From an uncultured Porphyromonadaceae bacterium (lineage in GTDB: Bacteria; Bacteroidota; Bacteroidia; Bacteroidales; Muribaculaceae), in assembly GCA_947175265.1 (NCBI GenBank), contig CAMWMD010000022.1, positions 1 through 46,893 on the forward strand: 46,893 nucleotides of DNA. Reading direction: 5' to 3'. Shown piece after piece: positions 23,452-31,292 of the stretch. Within the stretch, counting starts at the first letter, position 1; each line of letters opens with the position of its first letter. The position numbers and the translations under genes are program-made. The notes under the pieces are model-generated. The model was given only the letters and a program-made list of their open reading frames with translations, ran no database searches and was not told the origin of the DNA.

Positions 23452-26232
23452 ATGTCTCCCAAAAGAATAATATACTCCATTGGGCTTGCGCTTACGCTGG
23501 CCTCTTGTGCCGACGATTTCGTGTCCGACCGCACAATCTCCGATGGCTCAATTCGATTTGTGGTCGACCCCCAAGGGCAGACTTTCTCTACAAGAGGAGG
23601 CAGCGCTGCCCCTTCCCTCTCTTATCACAAATCTCTCCAACTACAAGCGGTGGAGAAGCAAAACCTCTGGCTCCACATAGAGTCGGCCGAAAATCCCGCC
23701 TCTTTCTCCAATATCCAAACCAGGGTCCTTCCCGTGTCGCTTGATGATCTCAACGAGTTCACAGTGACCGCCTCCATCAAAAAGGATATGCCCGAAATTT
23801 TCTTCACAGAAACCATTCAGAAAACAAACAGTTGGGCTACCAGCCAGACTTACTACTGGCCGGAGTCTGACAACCTCATATTCCATTGCTCTCCGACAAA
23901 TCTTCCGGGTCAAGTCACGAATCTGACGAAAGATGGCAATACCTTCAAATTCGGCTACACAATGCCCGCTGCCAACGGTCAGACTGATGCCGACATCCAA
24001 CCCGATTTCGTTCTCGCAACTCACGAGTACAACCGCTCCTCGGCACCCGGCGGAGTGGCGGATATACGCTTCCAACACCCTCTTGCCGGTATCTGCTTCG
24101 TGCAGGATGAGTCGTTGGCCGATGAGAATCTCCGAATCACAAAAATCGAACTCTCGGGCCTCCTCTCGCAAGGCTCCTGTATGTTTGACGGCTCAAATCC
24201 GGCATACGACAATCTCCTCACCTCAAAATGGATTTTCGCTGAGGGTGCCTCTTCTGAGACTTATGTCCAGAATGTACCTGACTCTCGCGTTGACGTTCCC
24301 GTGTCACCTTCAAAGACCGTCTCTGCATTAGCAAATCCGTTTATGGTGATTCCTCATAAAAAGGAATTCCTTTCCGACTTCAAATGCAAAGTCACACTCA
24401 AGAGCGGCGATGTGCGCGAGGCTGACCTTTCCGGTATAGACGGACTCGAGCCGGGAAGAATGTATGTGCTCACCCTCTCCGGTCTGGATGCCAAATATCC
24501 TCCCGTTGAAAATCTGAAGGGTATGGCAGGAAACAACACCGTATCCCTCACTTGGGAAAATCCGGAGGAGACCTTCGACCACATCCGCCAGTGTGGTGTG
24601 ACAGTACGAATCAAACAGAAAGGTAAGGATAACCTCGGCAATACAATCGAGTCAAAACCCGTCAACATCTCTTACCACTGGGAGGACTCACATACCGGAT
24701 CACTGTTCCCGAGCAGCCGGGATCTTCTCGATCTCTTCGCTTACGTCAAGGAGGGTGTCGACGATGATGGAAACCCTGTGACAATCAACACCCGTATCTA
24801 TAATGAATTTGACTGTGATGTCATTGCCGACTACTACAATACGGAAGATCAATCCTATAAGGATGGGAATCCGGTCATACATCAGTCAATCGCCAAGAAG
24901 GTTATAATCAAACCAGGTATCTCCGAAGATAATGTGCTGTTCTATATTCCTGAAGGTGCCAAGACTCCGGAAGGACTTCTCGATGATGACGACGTGGCAG
25001 CATGGGAATGGTTCCTACGCACATATCCGAACGGTGATTATGTGACATACGACAACCTCGCTAAAAAAGCGTCCGAAGGTTTCAACGTGGTTTGGGTACC
25101 CTGTGGCGTGCAGTTGCGCGGTGGCGACGACTACCATTACGATACATCTGTTGAAAATGCCGACGGTCGTATTGCGGAAGTCAACTCTATACTCCTGCAA
25201 TCACCTCTCCCCGACTACCTCACCCAAATGGGAAGGGATTACTATAATGCGTTCCTTAACGGGCCGGCTGATAAGTTGAAGCAGGGAGCGAGAGTGCCCG
25301 GTGCTTACAATGAACATTCCACCGGTTATATAAAGAGGACGAATCCCACGGAATACTTCACTCAAAGAGACATAGATGCAATCCGTGACTTCTATGCCCG
25401 TGGAGGAAATCTACTGCTGACAACATTCTCTATCGAACTTGCTGTTGAATTCGGAGTAATCCCTTATAACTCTTGGAGATTCAACGGTGGCGAAGATCTC
25501 AGAAACGAATGCCGTCCGTTCTTCCATCTCTTCAATGAGGTGAAACCTTCATCTATATGGTTCGTGAGATCGGAATTCGGTAGCCACAATGAGGGTGCCC
25601 ACCCCCTCTATCAGGGTATGTTCAAGAGCACTGCCAACATATTCCCCGAGTCTTCAAGTGATATCCATGAGTTTGAGAATGATAATAATTCCGGATTCAT
25701 CTACGTAGGCAGCGACCTGGGACGCACAGTGCCGATGTATCCCCTCCTTTCAATGGGTGCGGATGCCTGCGAAAACAATAACGTGGTCTGGGATTTCACT
25801 CCGGATCAGGGTCACCAACTTGGCAAAACGATGAATGACATGGAGATACAGTGCAACGGCCGATTCCTCGGAACTTGGGGTCAGCGCGACGACGACAACG
25901 TGGGCGTTATCTTCGAATTCTATCCCGGCCAGACTCTCGCCTCGGATTCATGGAATGACGACTATTTCAATCATCTTGAGGAAAGAGAGAAGAGTATCAC
26001 CGGTAAAAATATGGCCGGCGAGGATGTTTCAGGTATTGACTGGATAAAGTTTGCGTTCCATAACCACGGACGCTGCATAGCGATCGGTCTCGGTGCCTAC
26101 GAGTTTAACAACGGCCTCAAATTTGACAAGAATGTCGGAGTCAAGAACTACTATCAGAGTAATGTCGAGACAATGACCCGTAACGCCATAAACTATCTGA
26201 TGACTTCCGACCCCACGAAGCGCAACCCGTAA
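23452..26232 (+). CDS. Large fimbrial lipoprotein: fimbrillin-like domain fused to a DUF4960-like module (putative tip adhesin)
   Basis: The protein has 926 residues, with a lipoprotein signal ending LASC near residue 19. Residues about 25-350 resemble fimbrillins (QTYYWPESDNLIFHCSP, ADIRFQHPLAGICFV). Residues about 350-490 look like a fibronectin type III-like sandwich (PPVENLKGMAGNNTVSLTW). From residue about 494 to the end there is a diverged copy of the module found in the GH32-like protein: ARGGNLLLTTFSIELAVEFG, then VVWDF, FLGTWGQRDDDNVGVIFEF and AIGLGAYEF. I remember DUF4959/DUF4960 pairs in Bacteroides levan-locus surface proteins. The simplest reading is a pilus tip or surface adhesin that binds fructan; binding is inferred. 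The gene stands alone between two terminators, with a repeat-filled leader. Confidence 0.75.
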   Translation: MSPKRIIYSIGLALTLASCADDFVSDRTISDGSIRFVVDPQGQTFSTRGGSAAPSLSYHKSLQLQAVEKQNLWLHIESAENPASFSNIQTRVLPVSLDDLNEFTVTASIKKDMPEIFFTETIQKTNSWATSQTYYWPESDNLIFHCSPTNLPGQVTNLTKDGNTFKFGYTMPAANGQTDADIQPDFVLATHEYNRSSAPGGVADIRFQHPLAGICFVQDESLADENLRITKIELSGLLSQGSCMFDGSNPAYDNLLTSKWIFAEGASSETYVQNVPDSRVDVPVSPSKTVSALANPFMVIPHKKEFLSDFKCKVTLKSGDVREADLSGIDGLEPGRMYVLTLSGLDAKYPPVENLKGMAGNNTVSLTWENPEETFDHIRQCGVTVRIKQKGKDNLGNTIESKPVNISYHWEDSHTGSLFPSSRDLLDLFAYVKEGVDDDGNPVTINTRIYNEFDCDVIADYYNTEDQSYKDGNPVIHQSIAKKVIIKPGISEDNVLFYIPEGAKTPEGLLDDDDVAAWEWFLRTYPNGDYVTYDNLAKKASEGFNVVWVPCGVQLRGGDDYHYDTSVENADGRIAEVNSILLQSPLPDYLTQMGRDYYNAFLNGPADKLKQGARVPGAYNEHSTGYIKRTNPTEYFTQRDIDAIRDFYARGGNLLLTTFSIELAVEFGVIPYNSWRFNGGEDLRNECRPFFHLFNEVKPSSIWFVRSEFGSHNEGAHPLYQGMFKSTANIFPESSSDIHEFENDNNSGFIYVGSDLGRTVPMYPLLSMGADACENNNVVWDFTPDQGHQLGKTMNDMEIQCNGRFLGTWGQRDDDNVGVIFEFYPGQTLASDSWNDDYFNHLEEREKSITGKNMAGEDVSGIDWIKFAFHNHGRCIAIGLGAYEFNNGLKFDKNVGVKNYYQSNVETMTRNAINYLMTSDPTKRNP

Positions 26233-26275
26233 CAGGAGATTCACTCGTACTTCTACTAAGTATTCCACTTTTCTG

Positions 26276-26307
26276 AAAAAGAATGCAACGGATGTTGCAT
26301 TCTTTTT
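26276..26307. terminator. Bidirectional terminator after the tip gene
   Basis: AAAAAGAATGCAAC (26276-26289) pairs perfectly with GTTGCATTCTTTTT (26294-26307) around a four-base loop, giving a 14-bp stem with A and T runs at the two ends. It can act on both strands. Confidence 0.85.
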
Positions 26308-26412
26308 CACTTATGTTTCATGTCCCCTTCCACTTATTGTCTATCCCGATTTTTTGAATGATATTTGCATCGCGTATCAAATATGTTCAAGACTACCTTA
26401 AACCTACCGGAA

Positions 26413-29196
26413 ATGAAATTTTTCTCAAGAAATATTTTCTACCTCCTCATACCTCTGCACCTGCTCCTCGTCTCGTGCCACGACCATAAACCGAAATGGC
26501 GGATCGGCGTCGCCCAATGCAGCGACGACGTATGGCGCTCTCAGATGAACGAGGAGATTCAGCGCGAGATTCTTTTCCACGACGACGCATCCGTTGAGAT
26601 AAGATGCGCCTACGATTCAAGCGCACGCCAAATCAAAGACATCGACTATTTCATCGACAACGGTTTCGACATTATCGTAGTGGCTCCCAACGAGGCGGAT
26701 GCCCTCACCCCCGCCGTCAGAAAGGCTTACTCGAAAGGGATTCCGGTAATTATCTTCGACCGTGCCGTAAACGATTCCTCATTCACAACATATATCGAAC
26801 TCGACAATGCCGGTCTCGGCCGCAATGCCGCCAAATATGCCGCCGGAATATTATCCCGCTCCGGAGGAGGTAAGGCTATGGAGATAACAGGGCATCCCGG
26901 CTCTTCACCCGCAAAGGAACGCCACCGTGGATTCTCCACGACCCTCGATTCAATTGACTCGGTCGAACTGGCGGGCAGCTTCTACGGCGACTGGAAAGGT
27001 GAGAAGGCCTACGCAATCACCGACTCCGTGCTGCGCACCAATCCCGACATAAAACTCATCTATGCCCACAACGACGTCATGGCCATAAGCGCATCTAAGG
27101 CAGCCGAGGCTCTCGGGCGTGGCGACATCGTGATAATCGGCACGGACGGTGCCCCCGACCTCGGCATAAAGGCCGTGGCCGACTCTCTCATCGACGTGAC
27201 ATTCGTCTACCCCACTGTAGGCGACCGCGTGATCTCCGCGGCCATCGACATTCTCAACGGACGCAATTATCCACGCATAGACCATATCCCCTCTGAAGAT
27301 TTCATCGACTGCTCCAACGCGGAGTTCCACATCCGCCAAAATGACCTCCTGAAGAAAAAGACGGCACAGATTGAGGCCATGAACGACAAATACAGGCTTA
27401 TAAAAGACCTCAACGCCCAGCAGAACATCATCATCATAGCATTCATTGCCGTGGCGCTCCTCCTGGCCGCCGGCGTGGCGGGGCTGCTCTATTTCCTCCG
27501 CCAGAAAAACCGACTCCAGAAGGAACTCAAGGAGAAGAACGACCACCTCACGGAATGGGGGGTGCGCCAGGCCGAACTATACGCCCGCCTCGAGGAGGCC
27601 ACTAAGGAGAAACTCGTATTCTTCACGAACGTATCACACGACCTCCTGACCCCGCTCGTGCTAATCTCCGAGCCGATAGAGATGCTCTCTGCCGAAACGG
27701 GCATATCCGAGGTGGGGCACTCACTCCTCCTGATGATGCGCCGCAACATACATATCCTGAAAAGGATGATCGAGCAGATACTTGATTTCAGGAAATACCA
27801 GAACGGGAAGACTACCCTCCACCTCGAGGAGACCGACCCCGAGACCCTGATAGAGGGATGGGCCGCCCTATTCAAGAACACCGCTGCACGGAAGGATATA
27901 AAATACACCACCGATATCCAACACAACGCCCTGACCATGGCGGTAGACGTGGAGAAACTCGAGCGCATATTCTTCAATCTCATATCCAACGCCTTCAAAT
28001 ACACTCCCCCCAAAGGCTCCGTTAGGGTGGCCTGCGAGATGGACCAGTTCCGTCTCCGCCTCTCAGTGACAGACACCGGACGCGGTATGTCGGAGCAAGA
28101 GGTGGAGAAAATTTTCGAGAGATACTACCGCATAAACGGCTCCGGAGCTAATGGGGTCGGAATCGGGTTGGCTCTCACCAAGGCTTTCGTAGAACTTATG
28201 GGGGGTGAGATAAAGGTGGAGACAAGCGAAGGGAAAGGCTCCCGCTTCAACGTCTTCCTCCCTGTCCGCCACATCGAAAGCAGGGATGAGTTGCATGAGA
28301 CGGCACACACACCCACGGAACGGCACGACATGAACTTGCAGGATGAGGCGCAGGTGGCGAACGACGGCGATCCGAGACTCCCCGCCCCCGACGAACCGCC
28401 CTCGGAGGAGAGCTGCAAGCCTCTGATGCTCGTAATCGACGACAACAAGGATATCCGTAACCTCGTCAGGATAATGTGTGAGAAGGATTACGACATAATT
28501 GAGGCTACCGACGGGAAGGAGGGTATCCGCCGTGCCGTGAAATACGTCCCCGACATTATCGTCTGCGACATCATGATGCCCGAGATGGACGGACTCGAGG
28601 CCACACGGCGTATCAAGGAGGAGAAGGCCACCTCGCATATACCCATCCTGATACTCACGGCCTCACGCCTCGACGAACAGAGGGTGAAGAGTTATGTCTC
28701 CGGTGCCGACGGCTATATCTCCAAGCCGTTCACCGAGGAGATGCTCTCCGCACGCTGCCACAACCTCATACAGAACCGCCGCCGTATCTACGACCTCTTC
28801 GCCGAATCAGGCGCCGAACAGCCCGTGAAGCAGAAAAAAAAGGAGGGGAAAGAGGATACCGCCCTATCCATCGACAATGATTTCTACCGCGATTTCCTGA
28901 GAATCATCAGAGAGAACATCTCCGACGAGAACCTCTCCGTGAAGGAGATTGCCTCCCGCCTCGGTATCGGCCCCACACAGTTGACAAGGAAGATAAAATC
29001 GCTGACCGGCTCCACGGCGGTCGACATAATACGTGAACTCAGGCTGCGCGAGGGGCGCAACCTCCTAATCACCACCGACCGCACCATCGCCGACATCGCC
29101 TTCTCCCTCGGGTTCTCATCTCCGCAGTATTTCGCCCGCTGTTTCCGCGACAAATATGAGATGACACCCACCGAACTGCGGAATACCGTGCGGTAA
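26413..29196 (+). CDS. Hybrid two-component system regulator with periplasmic sugar-binding-protein sensor
   Basis: The protein has 927 residues from the ATG at 26413, chosen because a signal/anchor peptide (LLIPLHLLLVSC) begins there; in-frame TTG and ATG codons upstream are alternatives. Residues about 27-320 are a type I periplasmic-binding-protein (LacI/ribose-binding) domain, with GVAQCSDDVW, VVAPNEADAL, IIFDRAV and IIGTDGAPDLG. A membrane helix (about 337-359) and coiled coil follow. The kinase part has H409 in the variant H-box SHDLLTPL, an N-box NLISNAFKYTP and G-boxes. A receiver domain has D719 (CDIMMPEMDG), and an AraC-type helix-turn-helix ends the protein. In B. thetaiotaomicron the levan-locus regulator BT1754 has this architecture and binds fructose. 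Here the ligand is probably a sugar, fructose being the best guess from the adjacent GH32-like gene. Confidence 0.92.
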   Translation: MKFFSRNIFYLLIPLHLLLVSCHDHKPKWRIGVAQCSDDVWRSQMNEEIQREILFHDDASVEIRCAYDSSARQIKDIDYFIDNGFDIIVVAPNEADALTPAVRKAYSKGIPVIIFDRAVNDSSFTTYIELDNAGLGRNAAKYAAGILSRSGGGKAMEITGHPGSSPAKERHRGFSTTLDSIDSVELAGSFYGDWKGEKAYAITDSVLRTNPDIKLIYAHNDVMAISASKAAEALGRGDIVIIGTDGAPDLGIKAVADSLIDVTFVYPTVGDRVISAAIDILNGRNYPRIDHIPSEDFIDCSNAEFHIRQNDLLKKKTAQIEAMNDKYRLIKDLNAQQNIIIIAFIAVALLLAAGVAGLLYFLRQKNRLQKELKEKNDHLTEWGVRQAELYARLEEATKEKLVFFTNVSHDLLTPLVLISEPIEMLSAETGISEVGHSLLLMMRRNIHILKRMIEQILDFRKYQNGKTTLHLEETDPETLIEGWAALFKNTAARKDIKYTTDIQHNALTMAVDVEKLERIFFNLISNAFKYTPPKGSVRVACEMDQFRLRLSVTDTGRGMSEQEVEKIFERYYRINGSGANGVGIGLALTKAFVELMGGEIKVETSEGKGSRFNVFLPVRHIESRDELHETAHTPTERHDMNLQDEAQVANDGDPRLPAPDEPPSEESCKPLMLVIDDNKDIRNLVRIMCEKDYDIIEATDGKEGIRRAVKYVPDIIVCDIMMPEMDGLEATRRIKEEKATSHIPILILTASRLDEQRVKSYVSGADGYISKPFTEEMLSARCHNLIQNRRRIYDLFAESGAEQPVKQKKKEGKEDTALSIDNDFYRDFLRIIRENISDENLSVKEIASRLGIGPTQLTRKIKSLTGSTAVDIIRELRLREGRNLLITTDRTIADIAFSLGFSSPQYFARCFRDKYEMTPTELRNTVR

Positions 29197-29257
29197 CTCT
29201 CAACCCTTTACCCGTTTGAAGCGTTAATATCAATGTAGAATTAAAAAAAACATTATT

Positions 29258-29665
29258 ATGGACACTTCAAATTTGAAAGATCAGGCGTTGAACGCCGCCA
29301 AGGCAGGTATGGCCGACATGCAGAATGCTGCCGAAGCAGCCAAAGTGGCTGCCGCTGATGAAATTCAGAACCTCCAGCAGCAGGGTGCCGAGGCTCAGGC
29401 CAAGGCTCAGGCTGATGCCAAACAGGCTGCCGCCGACATCAAGGAACAGGCTGCCAATCTAAAGGAACAGGCTGCCGATAAGTTTGCCGCTATGAAAGAT
29501 CAGGCTGCCGATAAAATCGCTTCCCTGAAAGACCAGGCTGCCGACAAACTCGCCGACGCCAAGGAACAGGGCGCGGGGCTGATGGATCAGCTCAAGGATA
29601 AGGCCGCCGATCTCCTCCATGCGGGAGCCGACAAAATCAACGGTCTTGCCGACAAAATCAAATGA
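29258..29665 (+). CDS. LEA-like 11-mer repeat protein
   Basis: This is a 135-residue protein almost wholly made of Ala, Lys, Asp, Glu and Gln, with no signal peptide. From about residue 62 it has five 11-residue units with the pattern xxLKDQAADKx (MKDQAADKI, LKDQAADKL and so on), predicting a long amphipathic helix as in group 3 LEA proteins, apolipoproteins or YtxH-like stress proteins. It may protect proteins or membranes or bind a lipid surface; the function is not known. It is flanked by the hybrid regulator (61 bp upstream) and a strong terminator. A TTTG at 29215 could be a -33 box, but no good -7 follows. Confidence 0.75.
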   Translation: MDTSNLKDQALNAAKAGMADMQNAAEAAKVAAADEIQNLQQQGAEAQAKAQADAKQAAADIKEQAANLKEQAADKFAAMKDQAADKIASLKDQAADKLADAKEQGAGLMDQLKDKAADLLHAGADKINGLADKIK

Positions 29666-29780
29666 TAAAGGAATTCTGAAAAAAATCACTTTTTTTACAC
29701 CGGCATCAAACCAAATTCTATCTGCAACGTTATAAAGACAGAAACAATTCATGATGTTAGGTTAGTTTGAAAAAGAATTT

Positions 29781-29817
29781 GAAACGCGGTCGATGTGAAT
29801 CGGCCGCGTTTCTTTTT
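29781..29817 (+). terminator. Strong intrinsic terminator before the dcw cluster
   Basis: A 14-bp stem with one G-U pair (29781-29794 with 29799-29812) closes a GTGA loop of the GNRA type and is followed by TTTTTG. It insulates the dcw cluster from the accessory genes on its left. The remaining bases of 29666-29962 hold only a promoter near 29920. Confidence 0.9.
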
Positions 29818-29919
29818 GTCATCAGCAAGTTCTCTTTTTGCCAACACCGCGTTTCTTACCTGTCAATAAAAATTTTTCATTTTATTCGCGTTATTTTTAC
29901 ATGATGTTTGTTTTTTTCC

Positions 29920-29927
29920 TAACTTTA
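29920..29927 (+). promoter_or_regulatory. Putative -7 element of the dcw cluster
   Basis: TAACTTTA differs from TAnnTTTG at the last base and lies 35 bases before the rsmH start. The upstream DNA is T-rich without a clean -33 box. This is the only promoter-like site between the terminator and rsmH. Confidence 0.4.
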
Positions 29928-29962
29928 CACTCCAAAATATTTCTTGCGGAAGATTTTTTGAA

Positions 29963-30871
29963 ATGGCTGAGACAACTTATCATATTCCGGCATTGCTTGC
30001 CGAAACGCTTAACTTATTAGACATCAAGCCTCACGGCACTTATATCGACGCTACTTTCGGTGGCGGTGGACACTCTCGCGCCATTATCGCACAACTCGGC
30101 TCCGACGGACATCTCTTCTCCTTCGACCGCGACTCCGACGCCGCACGCAACAGCATCGACGACCCACGTTTCACTTTCGTGCTGTCAAATTTCCGGTTCA
30201 TTGAAAATTTCATGCGTTTTCACAAAGCCGATGCCGCCGACGGTATCCTGGCCGACCTCGGCGTGAGTTTCCATCATTTCGACTCCCCCGAAAGAGGATT
30301 CTCTTTCCGCGCCGACGCTCCCCTCGACATGAGGATGAACCGCCTCGCACCACGCACGGCCGCCGATATCATCGCCGAAAGTGATGAGCAGACTCTCAAA
30401 GATATCTTCCGCCGGTATGCCGACCTCCGCCAACCCGGCAATGTGGCCAAGGCTATAGTGAAGGCGAAGGGCATGGCTCCCGTCGACACCACTTTCCGTC
30501 TCGTGGAGGCTGTGCGCCCCGCTATCGACCCCCGGCAGGAGAAAAAGGAACTCGCCCAGATTTTTCAGGCCCTCCGCATCGAGACTAACGATGAGATGGC
30601 CGACCTCCGCCTCTTCCTTCAGGCAGCCCAAAGGGTGCTGCGCCCCGGGGGGAGGCTCGCCGTGCTGACATACCACTCGATTGAAGACCGCATGGTGAAA
30701 AACTTCATGAAGACCGGCAACATAGAAGGGAAAGAGGAGAAGGATTTCTTCGGAAACTCCAATACCCCCTGGAAACTGATAACACGCCGCCCCGTGGAGC
30801 CTTCGGAGGAGGAAATCGAGCGAAATCCAAGGGCCCGGAGCGCCAAACTCCGAGTGGCAGAACTGAAATAG
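29963..30871 (+). CDS. rsmH: 16S rRNA (cytosine-1402-N4) methyltransferase RsmH
   Basis: The protein has 302 residues, normal for the family. It uses S-adenosylmethionine to methylate N4 of C1402 in the ribosomal P site. The start MAETTYHIPALLAETLNLLD, the SAM-binding GTYIDATFGGGGHSRAI, DGILADLGVSFHHFDSPERG and the C-terminal YHSIEDRMVKNFM are all family signatures. It opens the dcw cluster. In most Bacteroidales mraZ stands directly before it, but none is seen here. It is followed 44 bp later by the FtsL-like gene. Confidence 0.97.
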   Translation: MAETTYHIPALLAETLNLLDIKPHGTYIDATFGGGGHSRAIIAQLGSDGHLFSFDRDSDAARNSIDDPRFTFVLSNFRFIENFMRFHKADAADGILADLGVSFHHFDSPERGFSFRADAPLDMRMNRLAPRTAADIIAESDEQTLKDIFRRYADLRQPGNVAKAIVKAKGMAPVDTTFRLVEAVRPAIDPRQEKKELAQIFQALRIETNDEMADLRLFLQAAQRVLRPGGRLAVLTYHSIEDRMVKNFMKTGNIEGKEEKDFFGNSNTPWKLITRRPVEPSEEEIERNPRARSAKLRVAELK

Positions 30872-30872
30872 C

Positions 30873-30893
30873 ACTCTCCACTCTTCACTCTCC
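30873..30893. repeat. Short heptamer repeat ACTCTYC, three units
   Basis: ACTCTCC, ACTCTTC and ACTCTCC follow directly after the rsmH stop codon, and the pyrimidine-rich stretch continues to the FtsL-like gene. This is a short example of the period-7 repeats seen elsewhere in the window. Confidence 0.45.
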
Positions 30894-30915
30894 ACCCCAA
30901 ATCTCTCAACTCCAA

Positions 30916-31272
30916 ATGTCAAAGAAAAAGAAAGATAATCAAAATAAGAAAAAATCGGCTCCCGTATGGGTGGCCGACATACGTTACGGAAGATCCCTAT
31001 CCCTGGAGTTCTTCAAACGCAATGCCTGGCTCCTGATGGTGTTTGTCGTGGCGATACTGTCTCTAATGGGTCTGCGCTACAAGACAAAAACCAAAATGGA
31101 GGAGATAAAACGGCTCACGACCGAACTGCAGAGAGCCGAAAGCTCAAAACTTCAGGAAAAGGCCGCCTACATGTCGCTTATCCGTGAGACAGAGATGAAG
31201 CGCATGGTAGAAGAAAAGAATCTGGGACTCGTTTTCCAGGAATTGCCCCCCTACGAACTTGAGATTGACTGA
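30916..31272 (+). CDS. ftsL: FtsL-like division protein
   Basis: The protein has 118 residues. A basic cytoplasmic start (KKKKDNQNKKKS) precedes one membrane helix at about residues 35-53 (WLLMVFVVAILSLMGL) and a periplasmic coiled coil of about 60 residues. This small bitopic layout between rsmH and ftsI is the position and shape of FtsL, which with FtsB and FtsQ activates the FtsW-FtsI septal synthase. Sequence conservation of FtsL is low, so the call rests mainly on topology and gene order. The next gene follows after 20 bp. Confidence 0.85.
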   Translation: MSKKKKDNQNKKKSAPVWVADIRYGRSLSLEFFKRNAWLLMVFVVAILSLMGLRYKTKTKMEEIKRLTTELQRAESSKLQEKAAYMSLIRETEMKRMVEEKNLGLVFQELPPYELEID

Positions 31273-31292
31273 CAACTGATGAGACGACACCC

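Noticed and set aside
26365..26412. Upstream TTG (26365) or ATG (26383) start for the hybrid regulator
   Set aside because: These would put about 6 to 16 extra polar residues before a well-formed signal peptide starting at 26413.
13827..29196. Classical Sus-type polysaccharide-utilisation locus
   Set aside because: No TonB-dependent SusC-like receptor or SusD-like lipoprotein is present; the lipoproteins here have fimbrial features.
29666..29780. Possible small gene or RNA before the terminator
   Set aside because: I see no open frame with coding character and no fold beyond the terminator hairpin.
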